This document shows positions 38,334-46,314 of a stretch of 64,000 nucleotides of DNA, piece by piece. Origin of the DNA: a virus; the IMG/VR virus record IMGVR_UViG_3300035670_000101, positions 29,395 through 93,394 of that record, one strand, 5' to 3'. Positions within the stretch are counted from its first letter, which is position 1. Each line of letters opens with the position of its first letter. The notes beneath the pieces were generated by a model. It ran no database searches and was not told the DNA's origin. It saw only the letters and a program-made list of their open reading frames with translations. The position numbers and the translations under genes were made by a program.

Positions 38334-38334
38334 A

Positions 38335-38460
38335 TTAAACACCTACACTCTTAACAAAGCTCTTAAACATTTTCTTCTCTTTATCATTCAACAAAGATAG
38401 AAGTTTAAGACGACTTTCTTTTGTGCTCTTTAGGTTTTTAAAATCATTTACATTTAACAT
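38335..38460 (-). CDS. small basic helical protein
   Basis: 41 aa with SD GGAGAAG. Highly basic, predicted helical hairpin (KESRLKLLSLL, KEKKMFKSFVK). It resembles small nucleic-acid-binding or ribosome-associated peptides, but no family is identified. Confidence 0.5.
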   Translation of the reverse strand: MLNVNDFKNLKSTKESRLKLLSLLNDKEKKMFKSFVKSVGV

Positions 38461-38523
38461 TTACTTCTCCATTACATATTTCACAGGATGTGACTTTACT
38501 TAAAACCACTTATTTAACAATTG

Positions 38524-38817
38524 TTACTGTGTAACAACCACGTTAGAACTTGCTTCTAACACCCCAACAACTCGTGTCCACTTAACACTACGAGTGTTAT
38601 CATCAAGTTTAACCAAAGCCTCTTTAGAAGTCAATACAATATCACCAACTTTAATTAAACTATTTTGTGGGACACCACTACCAACACTCAACACTTTACT
38701 CTGAACAATATCATGTGGTGTAGACATTGCTGTCCCTGTTAATACGATTCCACCACTAGAAATATTCTCTTGCTCTTGGTATTCAACTACCAATCCATCA
38801 CCAACTGCTTTATACAA
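38524..38817 (-). CDS. GroES-like cochaperonin
   Basis: 97 aa, the length of GroES. It begins AVGDGLVVEYQEQE and has the mobile-loop-like SSGGIVLTG, VLSVGSGVPQ, VGDIVL and a C-terminal strand (VVGVLEA), all in GroES order. Phage GroES-like proteins (T4 gp31 type) replace host GroES on GroEL for folding the capsid protein. No GroEL is present here, so it should work with the host one. Confidence 0.85.
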   Translation of the reverse strand: MYKAVGDGLVVEYQEQENISSGGIVLTGTAMSTPHDIVQSKVLSVGSGVPQNSLIKVGDIVLTSKEALVKLDDNTRSVKWTRVVGVLEASSNVVVTQ

Positions 38818-38827
38818 TTCAAACTCC

Positions 38828-39040
38828 TTATTTCAAATAATCTTGTACTGACTCATAATCAACTGTTTCATCCTCACCAACTTTAACAGCATCCCATTCA
38901 CTATCAATATGTGTTGTCCAATCACATCGCATAAAGTCTTCAATCTCAGAAGCAATCTCTAAAGCGTGATCTTTATCATCTGCTTCTACAATATGTTCTA
39001 CACAAAAAGACTTACTAACTTGAACCTTAAATTTAGACAT
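38828..39040 (-). CDS. small acidic hypothetical protein
   Basis: 70 aa. FKVQVSKSFCVEHIVEADDKDHALE resembles small beta-alpha phage proteins of unknown role. SD TTGGAG. Upstream DNA contains the AT dyad at 39052-39070. Confidence 0.6.
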   Translation of the reverse strand: MSKFKVQVSKSFCVEHIVEADDKDHALEIASEIEDFMRCDWTTHIDSEWDAVKVGEDETVDYESVQDYLK

Positions 39041-39051
39041 TCAATTCTCCA

Positions 39052-39070
39052 ATTAAATAAAATATTAAAT
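39052..39070. repeat. AT-rich dyad
   Basis: ATTAAATA, AAA, TATTAAAT: another copy of the recurring intergenic dyad. Confidence 0.45.
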
Positions 39071-39154
39071 TATTTATGATCAAACTTCCTTGTTTAACAT
39101 AAATCCATTAACAAGGGTTATCCCTTATGTGTTACTCAACCAATACCATACCCA

Positions 39155-39532
39155 TCATTCAACATCTTTATCTCCTTGTTCAGTTTTCTTAGCTGTAGTA
39201 GCAGTATCTTTAGTAGAAGCTACACTTTTAGTAGTTGTTTTCTTAGCGACAGGTTTAACTTCCTCTTTTTCTGCTGCTGTTTCTTTAGAAGATTCATCAG
39301 CAGTTTTAGAGGTTGATACTCGCTTAGAGCTTGTCTCGCTAACATCGTTAGATGTTGACACTTGCTTAGAACTTGTTTCAAGATAAACATGAGTGTGATT
39401 AAACCGTGTTACAACCTTAGTTACAGCAAATCCATCTTTAGCAGCTTGCATTAATTCATGAATAGCTTGATCAGGTGCTTTGTGACGCACATCTACAACC
39501 TTAGTTACTACTTTACTTTGTTCGTTAGACAT
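39155..39532 (-). CDS. low-complexity Lys/Thr/Ser-rich protein with tandem repeat
   Basis: 125 aa. Residues 1-50 look globular. Residues 52-65 and 66-79 are tandem copies of a 14-residue unit (ETSSKQVSTSNDVS / ETSSKRVSTSKTAD). The remainder is Lys/Thr/Ala-rich (KPVAKKTTTKSVASTK), reminiscent of histone H1-like tails. Nucleic-acid binding is plausible. It has a strong promoter at 39570-39598. Confidence 0.65.
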   Translation of the reverse strand: MSNEQSKVVTKVVDVRHKAPDQAIHELMQAAKDGFAVTKVVTRFNHTHVYLETSSKQVSTSNDVSETSSKRVSTSKTADESSKETAAEKEEVKPVAKKTTTKSVASTKDTATTAKKTEQGDKDVE

Positions 39533-39569
39533 TTTTAAATCCTTTGTTCGATAATATTAAAGAGACACA

Positions 39570-39598
39570 AATATACATAATTTTGAAATCTGTGTCAA
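39570..39598 (-). promoter_or_regulatory. near-consensus sigma70 promoter
   Basis: Minus strand TTGACA (39598-39593), 17-bp spacer, TATATT (39575-39570), about 38 bp before ATG 39532. GACACA/TGTGTC arms flank it. Confidence 0.85.
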
Positions 39599-39617
39599 TG
39601 TGTTTTGTGTGTTTTAA

Positions 39618-39830
39618 TTAAAAATTTGATACAATCACTCGCCCACACCAATCAGTGTACCAATCTATTGCATCACCTACACTATTAAAATATTTATACT
39701 CCTTACACCATTGATTATCAATCTCACAGTATACACCATAACTATCTTTTCTACAGTCCACCTCAATAACACCGTATTTTAGTGGTATTTTCCATGAAAA
39801 ACACTCTACTACTTCTTCATCAATTTTCAT
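39618..39830 (-). CDS. small hypothetical protein
   Basis: 70 aa from ATG 39830 (GAGGTTGAG upstream); the longer frame to 39899 overlaps another gene. Beta-rich with four cysteines. Unknown family. Confidence 0.58.
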   Translation of the reverse strand: MKIDEEVVECFSWKIPLKYGVIEVDCRKDSYGVYCEIDNQWCKEYKYFNSVGDAIDWYTDWCGRVIVSNF

Positions 39831-39849
39831 ACTCAACCTCAACTTTAGC

Positions 39850-40365
39850 TTAATCCCACAAATTATCAAAATACTTAATGAACAACTCTCGCCCCTCACT
39901 CACCTTACGTTTAATCTCAGCCTCATAAGTTTTACTACGCTCCCACCAAGCATCAACTTCCTCTTGCGTAACACCCTCTTTTAGAATTTGTCTCCACTCA
40001 GTAACTTTACCATAAACAGGGTGATCTTCCCAAACAACAGGTGGGAACTTCTCAGGGTGTGTTAAGTCATCGTAATAGAAATCATAAGGTTCAATGTCAA
40101 AATATGTTGAGTGCTCTACAAATGCAAAGATCATCTTATCTAACAACTCTTGCCATTGCTCCTCACAATAATCATCGGAGTAATTGTAGTAAACTGTCTT
40201 ACCGTCTGGTGCTTTAAAAGAGACATCTAAGTGTGGTGGGATTGTGTGCTTATTAAGAGTTTTAAACTGCTCTAGTCCTTGAACAATAACTTTGGCAAGG
40301 TGCTTATCTAAGTTCCAAACCTCACTCTTGTTAAAGCGAATCTTCCCTTTCTGAATACGCATCAT
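39850..40365 (-). CDS. hypothetical protein
   Basis: 171 aa, SD AGGAGAGA. The DFYYDDLTHPEKFPP segment and C-terminal ELFIKYFDNLWD look like a conserved phage protein of unknown function. No catalytic motif is evident. Confidence 0.62.
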   Translation of the reverse strand: MMRIQKGKIRFNKSEVWNLDKHLAKVIVQGLEQFKTLNKHTIPPHLDVSFKAPDGKTVYYNYSDDYCEEQWQELLDKMIFAFVEHSTYFDIEPYDFYYDDLTHPEKFPPVVWEDHPVYGKVTEWRQILKEGVTQEEVDAWWERSKTYEAEIKRKVSEGRELFIKYFDNLWD

Positions 40366-40374
40366 TGTCTCTCC

Positions 40375-40845
40375 TTAATTCATTGTGTGACCAAAACTGT
40401 TTAATGCTTCTAGTTGTTCGTTCGTAACATTTCCAAAAACAACAATAGCAGATGGAAATGGTGCATTCTCTTTAGCACTACCAAATCGCAATCTACCTTT
40501 AATAAAGCAAACTGCTGAAGAATCCTCAAAGATTACCTCATGCCAAATCTTTGTATCTGTTTTAGCTGGAATCAATAACACAATTGTTGAATTGTTCTTC
40601 TGTGACTCCTCAAGAGCTTTCTTAATCCAATCCTTTTGCATCCTACCATAAGGAGGGTTACACCAACAAACATCATTCCAATCTTGTTTCAACCCATCTA
40701 TTTCAGGTGTGAAGTAATTATCACACTTCGCTGTTTCAGGTAATGCACATACATCTGTTTTAAAATTAAACACTTTGTTCAAATTGTCAAATAAGTCTTG
40801 AGGTGTTTCCCAAGTATGGTCTTTACTACTGTGATAAACTTTCAA
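40375..40845 (-). CDS. dam: phage DNA N-6-adenine methyltransferase (Dam)
   Basis: 156 aa. WETPQDLFDNLN at the N-terminus, DVCALPETAKCDNYF and the catalytic NPPYG (residues 63-67) followed by IVLLIPAKTDTKIWH match the phage Dam family. It methylates adenine, typically in GATC, protecting phage DNA from restriction or marking it. The window contains few obvious defence genes besides this. Confidence 0.92.
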   Translation of the reverse strand: MKVYHSSKDHTWETPQDLFDNLNKVFNFKTDVCALPETAKCDNYFTPEIDGLKQDWNDVCWCNPPYGRMQKDWIKKALEESQKNNSTIVLLIPAKTDTKIWHEVIFEDSSAVCFIKGRLRFGSAKENAPFPSAIVVFGNVTNEQLEALNSFGHTMN

Positions 40846-41103
40846 TTATTTCTCCAATTCTTGCTTAAAACAAGATATAAATAATTCTGTTTTATAATAA
40901 CACTCAATGATCTCTGACTTCAATACTACTTGACCAAGACTAACTTCATATAATCTCTTCAACAGAGATTCAAAAACTTCTCCACGAATATTGTCTAAAC
41001 TGTATGAAGCTCGAACCAGCACATCATCTACAAAAAGCTCATAAGCAATATCTTCCCTTACTGTGTATTTTTTACCATATAAAACTCTTGAACACTCTTT
41101 CAT
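40846..41103 (-). CDS. hypothetical protein
   Basis: 85 aa, mixed alpha/beta, SD AGGAGTAAG. Directly upstream of dam with no gap. Unknown family. Confidence 0.6.
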   Translation of the reverse strand: MKECSRVLYGKKYTVREDIAYELFVDDVLVRASYSLDNIRGEVFESLLKRLYEVSLGQVVLKSEIIECYYKTELFISCFKQELEK

Positions 41104-41106
41104 TTC

Positions 41107-41418
41107 TTACTCCTCCCAAGATTTAAGCAAATCATCAAGTTCTTTATGAAACTCTACCACAACAGGATCATTCTCATAACGCTCTACAGCCTTGTCATAA
41201 AGATCATAACATTTCATACCGTGAATACGTTCATTAAGAATATCACTTAACACTGTTGCTAAGTAATGTGATGTGTTTTGAAAAGAGCTGTATGGAAGTT
41301 TACCTTCATCCTCATATTGAGAAGATGCTAACAAGAATCCAGCAACCTCTGTAAGAAACTCTTTATCAACTTCAACCTTCTCTTCAGATTGTCTGTTTGG
41401 ATTTAAATACTCTTTCAT
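41107..41418 (-). CDS. hypothetical helical protein
   Basis: 103 aa, acidic and helical. Overlaps the upstream gene by 4 bp. Unknown family. Confidence 0.6.
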   Translation of the reverse strand: MKEYLNPNRQSEEKVEVDKEFLTEVAGFLLASSQYEDEGKLPYSSFQNTSHYLATVLSDILNERIHGMKCYDLYDKAVERYENDPVVVEFHKELDDLLKSWEE

Positions 41419-41831
41419 TCCTTACCTCGTTTCTTAGCATTGGGGTAATATTTATCAGAAGCTTTCATAACAATATCCCAAACTTCTTTACTCACCCAAT
41501 GAGGATTAATGTCACTTCCAACGTTAATCATCTCACCCTTATCAATACGCTCTTGTAACTTTAGATGTTCATCTAATTTCTGCTGTTCAAGTTGCTTGTA
41601 ATGCTCACCACGAGTCATTTCAACATACTCGCATAGATTCTCTACTAAGTCTAAATCCTTAGCCATATAACGCTGATAAGACAATCCCCCATCTGTTGCA
41701 GCTTCGTTACGACACTGGCACTGAACGTAGTTGTGTCTATGCTTACTCTCTAAAACAGTATTACATACTAAACACCTAATAGCGTTGCGTGTTAACACTT
41801 TAATAACTTCAGTCTCATCTAATTTAAACAT
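41415..41831 (-). CDS. zinc-ribbon phage protein (DUF7695-like)
   Basis: 138 aa. IRCLVCNTVLESKHRHNYV followed by QCQCRNEAATDGGLSYQR matches a small phage zinc-binding pattern (C-x2-C, ES-x-x-RH, C-x-C, DGG-x-x-Y-x-R), recalled as DUF7695. The C-terminal 70 residues are helical. Function unknown. Confidence 0.68.
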   Translation of the reverse strand: MFKLDETEVIKVLTRNAIRCLVCNTVLESKHRHNYVQCQCRNEAATDGGLSYQRYMAKDLDLVENLCEYVEMTRGEHYKQLEQQKLDEHLKLQERIDKGEMINVGSDINPHWVSKEVWDIVMKASDKYYPNAKKRGKE

Positions 41832-42321
41832 TTATTTCTCCACCTTTATAATTCTCAATAAAGTCTCTCATGTTACGATGATCAACATCTTTACCTGTAC
41901 GTGTATAACCATCAATTAGTGGGTGTTCTTTTTCAAACTTTACAAACAAACCATAACACTGATCTATTCGAGAGTGACCCACAAAGTTCAGTGTACGTAG
42001 TAGCGATGTAAACACCATAAGTCTCTTATCCCTAACCTTGTTTAATGATTCTACATCTTCAATGTTAAGATGTGGCATATCACTCCAACCCAAAACTTCA
42101 TTAATATATTCTTCACATCTCATTTCAATAAACTTGATAGCTTCTTCTGCTGTATCAAATTTCTCATTGAATAAATGCTCCCACCAGAAGGGTGCAAATA
42201 CCAGCCATTCACCTCTATTCTCATACCTACGAACAGTTAATACACCAAATACACTATCAATCTCTTTCATCTCAAAACCATTGATAGTTTGTAAGGGTGA
42301 GATGTTCAGTTTAACTTTCAT
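41824..42321 (-). CDS. hypothetical protein
   Basis: 165 aa. VFGVLTVRRYENRGEWLVFAP then FDTAEEAIKFIE suggest a beta-alpha fold. Overlaps its downstream neighbour by 8 bp. Unknown family. Confidence 0.62.
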   Translation of the reverse strand: MKVKLNISPLQTINGFEMKEIDSVFGVLTVRRYENRGEWLVFAPFWWEHLFNEKFDTAEEAIKFIEMRCEEYINEVLGWSDMPHLNIEDVESLNKVRDKRLMVFTSLLRTLNFVGHSRIDQCYGLFVKFEKEHPLIDGYTRTGKDVDHRNMRDFIENYKGGEINV

Positions 42322-42540
42322 TTAATTCTCCAATCTAAAATTCTCATACAAGAACATCATATCACCAACATCCTCATACGACAAGTGATACCCGTTACCA
42401 TTTTCTTTATTGTAGATATAAATAACATCACCAACAACATTATTAACTACAATGTACTCAATACGTCTGTCTGGGTTTGCATAACTCTTTTTAAGGAGAA
42501 TATCTCCAACTCTTAAATCCTTAACAACAACATTACTCAT
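42322..42540 (-). CDS. small hypothetical protein, SH3-like
   Basis: 72 aa from ATG 42540; an alternative ATG at 42552 overlaps the upstream gene. KDLRVGDILLKKSYAN and later strands suggest a small beta barrel. Unknown family. Confidence 0.58.
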   Translation of the reverse strand: MSNVVVKDLRVGDILLKKSYANPDRRIEYIVVNNVVGDVIYIYNKENGNGYHLSYEDVGDMMFLYENFRLEN

Positions 42541-42542
42541 GA

Positions 42543-42968
42543 TTAAATCCACATTTCACTTTTAAGAATCTTTGTAACTTTCACCAAACGATCTTCTCGA
42601 ATCTTCCCATCAGATAACCCCTTAAGATGCTCTGGTAAAGAGTTAAAGTGCTCCTCAACTAATTCTTTATCGTAAGTGAAAACCATCTTACCAAGCTTCT
42701 TCTTACGTGATGTTTGAAATGGAATCTTAATGTTTCTATAACTATTTCGATGAATAACACCATCAACATTATAATCGTAAACATCTTTAAGATGTAATAC
42801 AGGTGCTCCATAGATATACAAACAAATCATATCTGTCACTTGCTCTACAGTTAATTTAACATTGTACTGCAACTTGTTTGATAATAACCCATCATCACTA
42901 TGTTTAACGTGTTTCTCATAAACTTCATCAACAACTTTATTTGTTGGAATAATTTTACCGTAAGACAT
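42543..42968 (-). CDS. hypothetical protein, possible DNA-binding
   Basis: 141 aa. The middle helix region (LTVEQVTDMICLYIYGAPV) is weakly HTH-like and the protein is basic. Unknown family. Confidence 0.58.
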   Translation of the reverse strand: MSYGKIIPTNKVVDEVYEKHVKHSDDGLLSNKLQYNVKLTVEQVTDMICLYIYGAPVLHLKDVYDYNVDGVIHRNSYRNIKIPFQTSRKKKLGKMVFTYDKELVEEHFNSLPEHLKGLSDGKIREDRLVKVTKILKSEMWI

Positions 42969-42985
42969 TTAAATACTCTCCTGAA

Positions 42986-43237
42986 TTAAAAATAAAGTAT
43001 TTTTCCATAGTTCAAAGCAACAATCTCTCTTAACAACACAAGTTCTGATTGTGTAAGATTGCACCTCTTATTATTAAACTCAAACCACCCAGAATTTGTA
43101 TCAACGTACTTACCAATAACAAGATAGCTCCCATCATCAAAAGTATATTTGCTATTTGTTAAAACATTTTCGTGTGACACTGAATTTGAATTTCTAAAAC
43201 TTGAAATTAAGCTGTGAATATATCCTATTTTTGACAT
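42986..43237 (-). CDS. hypothetical protein
   Basis: 83 aa. Ser/Asn-rich start followed by strands and a C-terminal helix. The start codon is adjacent to the upstream stop. Unknown family. Confidence 0.58.
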   Translation of the reverse strand: MSKIGYIHSLISSFRNSNSVSHENVLTNSKYTFDDGSYLVIGKYVDTNSGWFEFNNKRCNLTQSELVLLREIVALNYGKILYF

Positions 43238-43543
43238 TTACTTGTTCATCCCTAAAATTTCACTAAACAATAGTTTTTCACACTCACTCTCACCTTCATA
43301 ACGATCCAGACTATAACCCTCGTAGATCATCTCAATACTATAAACATCTTTCTTAAAATGCTCTAGGTTGGCTTTAATTGCTCTAAGAGCATCCTCATAA
43401 CCACGATTGTATTCTGATAAAGTTTCATCTGTGTTTAAAGTGATAATTTCATCACCTTTCTTCCAGTATTCACAGTATGACTTACTACCAACTTTTATAT
43501 AACCATTTTTCAACAAATACTCCGGTGTTACTTTCTTGTCCAT
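43238..43543 (-). CDS. hypothetical protein
   Basis: 101 aa from ATG 43543 (GGGAG upstream); the longer frame overlaps the neighbouring gene. Acidic with YNRGYEDALRAIKANLEHF, a helix seen in several small phage proteins. Unknown function. Confidence 0.6.
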   Translation of the reverse strand: MDKKVTPEYLLKNGYIKVGSKSYCEYWKKGDEIITLNTDETLSEYNRGYEDALRAIKANLEHFKKDVYSIEMIYEGYSLDRYEGESECEKLLFSEILGMNK

Positions 43544-43544
43544 T

Positions 43545-43733
43545 TTAAAGCTCCCTAATGTATAATTGATATGTTGAATGAACACCTAAATCATTAAGTA
43601 ACTCATCAATATATTTCCTAGCAGCTTCTTCTGCATGATTTTTTAGGGTGTAGACACCAACAACATCAGCAAAATCTGTAAAACGATTTGTTTCTTCATT
43701 CTCAGCGAAACATACAGCAACGTAAACTCTCAT
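43545..43733 (-). CDS. small hypothetical protein
   Basis: 62 aa, SD AGGAGAAA. VYVAVCFAENEETNRF, then YTLKNHAEEAARKYIDEL: beta-alpha pattern. First gene after the hairpin at 43760. Confidence 0.6.
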   Translation of the reverse strand: MRVYVAVCFAENEETNRFTDFADVVGVYTLKNHAEEAARKYIDELLNDLGVHSTYQLYIREL

Positions 43734-43759
43734 TTATTTCTCCTAATACTTGATAAATA

Positions 43760-43787
43760 GAGTGTAAACCAAAACAGGAATACACTC
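43760..43787 (-). terminator. terminator-like hairpin between helicase and small-gene operon
   Basis: Minus strand GAGTGTA (43787-43781) pairs perfectly with TACACTC (43766-43760), followed by TATTTATC. A weak promoter (TTGGTT, 18 bp, TATTAG) may overlap its loop and 3' side. Confidence 0.55.
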
Positions 43788-43806
43788 AACAATTATCCTA
43801 CATTTC

Positions 43807-45084
43807 TCAATCAAAACCTCCGTCCATCCACTTAACAAACAAATGACACATACGATGATTAGCGATCAACAGGATGATAGGTTCAAAATTTCTAATACGA
43901 CTTCTCCATACGAACTGTAGTAAACTGCTAACAGCATACCTCTCCTCATCAATTGGGAAACCACAAGTTTTTAAATAAACTTTAACAGGTTGTAGTGGGT
44001 ATCTATTATAACAGTGTGCAACCATTCTCTTATTCGAGTACTCATTAGTCGCTCTAGTGTGTACTGATAACCAATTGTACACCCACTCATCCTCGTCATT
44101 CTTGAATCTAACATAACCAGCAGGATTAAGTTTTACAGCTTTTTTATCCTCAGACACACCAAATGCGTTTGCTTTAGGGCAAGTCCAAATTATCTCATCA
44201 GCCTTAACATCGTACTCCTTTGCTGTGTTTTTAATATAATTGGCAATACTACCAACAGATTTTTTATCAACATCACTCTTGAGGTTTTTCCACCAAGTAG
44301 CACTCATTTGTAAATCAACAGTTTTCTTGTTTGGTGAAATTAAAGTAATAAGTTCTCTAAAACTTTCAGGCTTAACCTCTCTCTTAGGTACAATATCCTT
44401 ACAAGGAACAGTATTAATACCCTTAAGCTTTAAGAAGCAATCCAAAACACTACCTTCAAACATGTATGTTATAACAATTACACGTTTAGCACTTGTTAAT
44501 AAGTTTAATGGTATGTGTGATACTAATATGTTTTTCTTAGCAGTCATACCTTTGTTCAGATAAACTGATTTCTTTTCACAAAGATTCTTCAATTTATAGT
44601 ATTTGTGCTCATAATCTTCAACAGATTTATGCTCACCAATCCAAGTTATAGAACCATCTTTTTCATCCACTGTAATTTCTTTTTTGTGAATTAGGTATTC
44701 AATGTCACTTGTACTGTAGACACCATAAGTTTTAATAACCTCAATCTCCTCATCCAATATGATAATATACCCTTGCTTCTTGATAGTTTCAAAATGCTCG
44801 TTAGTCATGCTCAAGTACAGATTATGAGTGCAAGCAATGTTAACACCTTGATCTAGTAATTTAGATAAGTGTTCTATCTTACTTCTACTCTCCTCAATAT
44901 CTGGACTTATAAATTCTGTACCAAGAATCTCTTTATGAATCCTACCATTCTTATCAACTTCGGACAACATAGGTGAAACATAAATGTACTTATCATCAAG
45001 ATTCTTATTTATCCAATTAAAACATTCAGTGCTCTTACCAGCTCCCATAATTGAATCTACTACTTCAACCACAATTTCTTTCAT
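43807..45084 (-). CDS. P-loop helicase-like protein (SF2 type)
   Basis: 425 aa. Walker A MGAGKST (residues 13-19), motif II LDEE (110-113) and a C-terminal QFVWRSRIRN resembling the arginine-finger motif VI support an SF2-type helicase or origin-binding ATPase. The Ia-like YIYVSPMLSEVDK follows the P-loop. It is the first leftward gene beside non-coding element B, mirroring the UvrD-like helicase beside element A, so a replication-initiation role is conceivable. Confidence 0.72.
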   Translation of the reverse strand: MKEIVVEVVDSIMGAGKSTECFNWINKNLDDKYIYVSPMLSEVDKNGRIHKEILGTEFISPDIEESRSKIEHLSKLLDQGVNIACTHNLYLSMTNEHFETIKKQGYIIILDEEIEVIKTYGVYSTSDIEYLIHKKEITVDEKDGSITWIGEHKSVEDYEHKYYKLKNLCEKKSVYLNKGMTAKKNILVSHIPLNLLTSAKRVIVITYMFEGSVLDCFLKLKGINTVPCKDIVPKREVKPESFRELITLISPNKKTVDLQMSATWWKNLKSDVDKKSVGSIANYIKNTAKEYDVKADEIIWTCPKANAFGVSEDKKAVKLNPAGYVRFKNDEDEWVYNWLSVHTRATNEYSNKRMVAHCYNRYPLQPVKVYLKTCGFPIDEERYAVSSLLQFVWRSRIRNFEPIILLIANHRMCHLFVKWMDGGFD

Positions 45085-45108
45085 AAATACTCCTTATTGA
45101 AAAGTTAT

Positions 45109-45137
45109 ATTCTACACTAATTCAATAAATAAGTAAA
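45109..45137 (-). promoter_or_regulatory. candidate promoter for helicase-like gene
   Basis: Minus strand TTTACT (45137-45132), 17-bp spacer, TAGAAT (45114-45109), 25 bp before the ATG. Confidence 0.45.
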
Positions 45138-45296
45138 CATTTATAAAATTTCTAGATAAAAGTTGTTTTTTACTTTTAATATTCAACGAGTTACAACACT
45201 ATCTCTAGAGTGTAGATGGGTGTACCGTTAGATAATATGCACAATAAAACTATCCTTACGGATGGTATCCTGTGCAGATAACACTAACAACAATAC

Positions 45297-45547
45297 TAAA
45301 GGGAAAAGGGATTTGTTTGATTGCTATAACAATCCCTAAAACTAAAGGGATAACTAAAAGTAATTCCACAGAGGATACAGTTAGTATTATTCAACACTGT
45401 AATGTCCTATCGGACAATTTATTGTTGGGTGCTAACTAACAGTGATAACTGTGGGAATACTCCTATAGTGCATTATCGGTAGATTTCATCTACGCTCTAA
45501 TGATTGCTATAACATTCACACATCACTATCGTTTGTGTTCATTAACA
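45297..45547 (+). ncRNA. conserved structured non-coding element, copy B
   Basis: Second copy of the element at 25332. P1 AGGGATT (45307-45313)/AATCCCT (45331-45337) extended by GTT/AAC; P2 GTCC/GGAC (45404-45415); P3 GTAGAT/ATCTAC (45479-45493); tail from TAACATTCA (45510) to TTCATTAACA (45547). Offsets from P1 to P3 and to the tail agree with copy A within 3 nt (172 versus 169; 203 versus 202). Only P2 is displaced. Transcription and function are not shown. Confidence 0.5.
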
Positions 45548-45559
45548 GCAATGTAAATA

Positions 45560-45578
45560 ATTTAATATTTTATTAAAT
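45560..45578. repeat. perfect AT-rich dyad upstream of promoter
   Basis: ATTTAATA, TTT, TATTAAAT: a perfect 8-3-8 inverted repeat ending 5 bp before the -35 box at 45584. Possible UP element or operator. Confidence 0.6.
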
Positions 45579-45583
45579 AGGTA

Positions 45584-45613
45584 TTGTATTTATATTTGTT
45601 TTTGTGCTATAAC
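45584..45613 (+). promoter_or_regulatory. sigma70-type promoter with TGC before -10
   Basis: TTGTAT (45584-45589), 18-bp spacer ending TGC, TATAAC (45608-45613), 32 bp before ATG 45645. Confidence 0.65.
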
Positions 45614-45644
45614 TAAGACAATCATTTAACTTAAGGAGATGTTA

Positions 45645-45827
45645 ATGTTTTTATATTTTTATTTATTTGTTGATGTGCTACTGCTGTTAACAGGTTTTGT
45701 TCTGTTTGTATTGCTAAAGAACAATGTTGTTATTGTAGATTTAACATCAGCTATTATTATTGGTGTTGTGTATGCTATATTCTTTGTGTTTTGTTTAGTG
45801 CAAACATATATGGAATATACTAAGTAG
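45645..45827 (+). CDS. small two-helix membrane protein
   Basis: 60 aa from ATG 45645, 6 nt after AAGGAG; an ATG at 45639 abuts the SD. Two long hydrophobic helices (residues 2-25 and 31-54). Counterpart in size, topology and setting to the protein at 25671. Confidence 0.62.
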   Translation: MFLYFYLFVDVLLLLTGFVLFVLLKNNVVIVDLTSAIIIGVVYAIFFVFCLVQTYMEYTK

Positions 45828-45837
45828 GAGTTATGAA

Positions 45838-46119
45838 ATGAATAGAAAAGACAAAGAGATTAAAGCAATAAATAGGAAGATTAGGAGCCTAAGCGATGTA
45901 AGAAAAAACTATATAATTCGATGTAAGATTATACGTGGTGAAATCGAACCTAGTTGTTTTTACTCTTGTAAATTCTTTATTAGATATAAGAATTGGGGTA
46001 GCAAAAGAAAACATCAGGAACAGATCATGTTGGAAAAAACAATACTGTCTTTAACCTTGACAATCAACTGTTTTGGGAATGAGATTCTAAAATTGAGGGG
46101 AGGTAAATGGCATGTTTGA
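45838..46119 (+). CDS. small basic hypothetical protein
   Basis: 93 aa with SD AGGAG. Very basic, helical (NRKDKEIKAINRKIRSLSDV), with four cysteines. RNA or DNA binding is plausible; no family recognised. Confidence 0.58.
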   Translation: MNRKDKEIKAINRKIRSLSDVRKNYIIRCKIIRGEIEPSCFYSCKFFIRYKNWGSKRKHQEQIMLEKTILSLTLTINCFGNEILKLRGGKWHV

Positions 46120-46152
46120 TGCAAAGAACATTTTAATTATTGGAGATTGAAG

Positions 46153-46302
46153 ATGAAGATTAGTGAATTAGTAGAGCTTCTTGAAGAATACAAAGAGAAA
46201 CTAGGTGACGTAGAAGTTTATACTTTAGATTGTGATTACCATAAAGAGATACATGAAGCTAAAGAAGATTGGTACAGTGGTGTTTGCATTGTTATTGAAT
46301 AA
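46153..46302 (+). CDS. small phage protein (ELVELLEEYKEKLGDVEV type)
   Basis: 49 aa, SD TTGGAG. The helix ISELVELLEEYKEKLGD followed by a beta strand is a common pattern of small phage proteins of unknown function. Confidence 0.6.
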   Translation: MKISELVELLEEYKEKLGDVEVYTLDCDYHKEIHEAKEDWYSGVCIVIE

Positions 46303-46314
46303 AGGAGTTGTATA

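Larger units (their letters stand above)
45138..45583. other. non-coding divergent region containing element B
   Basis: No ORF. ACACT/AGTGT (45197-45213) and ATCC/GGAT (45252-45263) hairpins lie in the left part; conserved element B fills 45297-45547. GATTGCTATAACA occurs twice (45318-45330 and 45503-45514 approximately), each carrying an extended -10-like TGCTATAAC. Confidence 0.6.

Noticed and set aside
43807-45084. DNA polymerase or primase assignment
   Set aside because: Only P-loop, DEE and arginine-finger-like motifs are visible; no polymerase or TOPRIM motifs.
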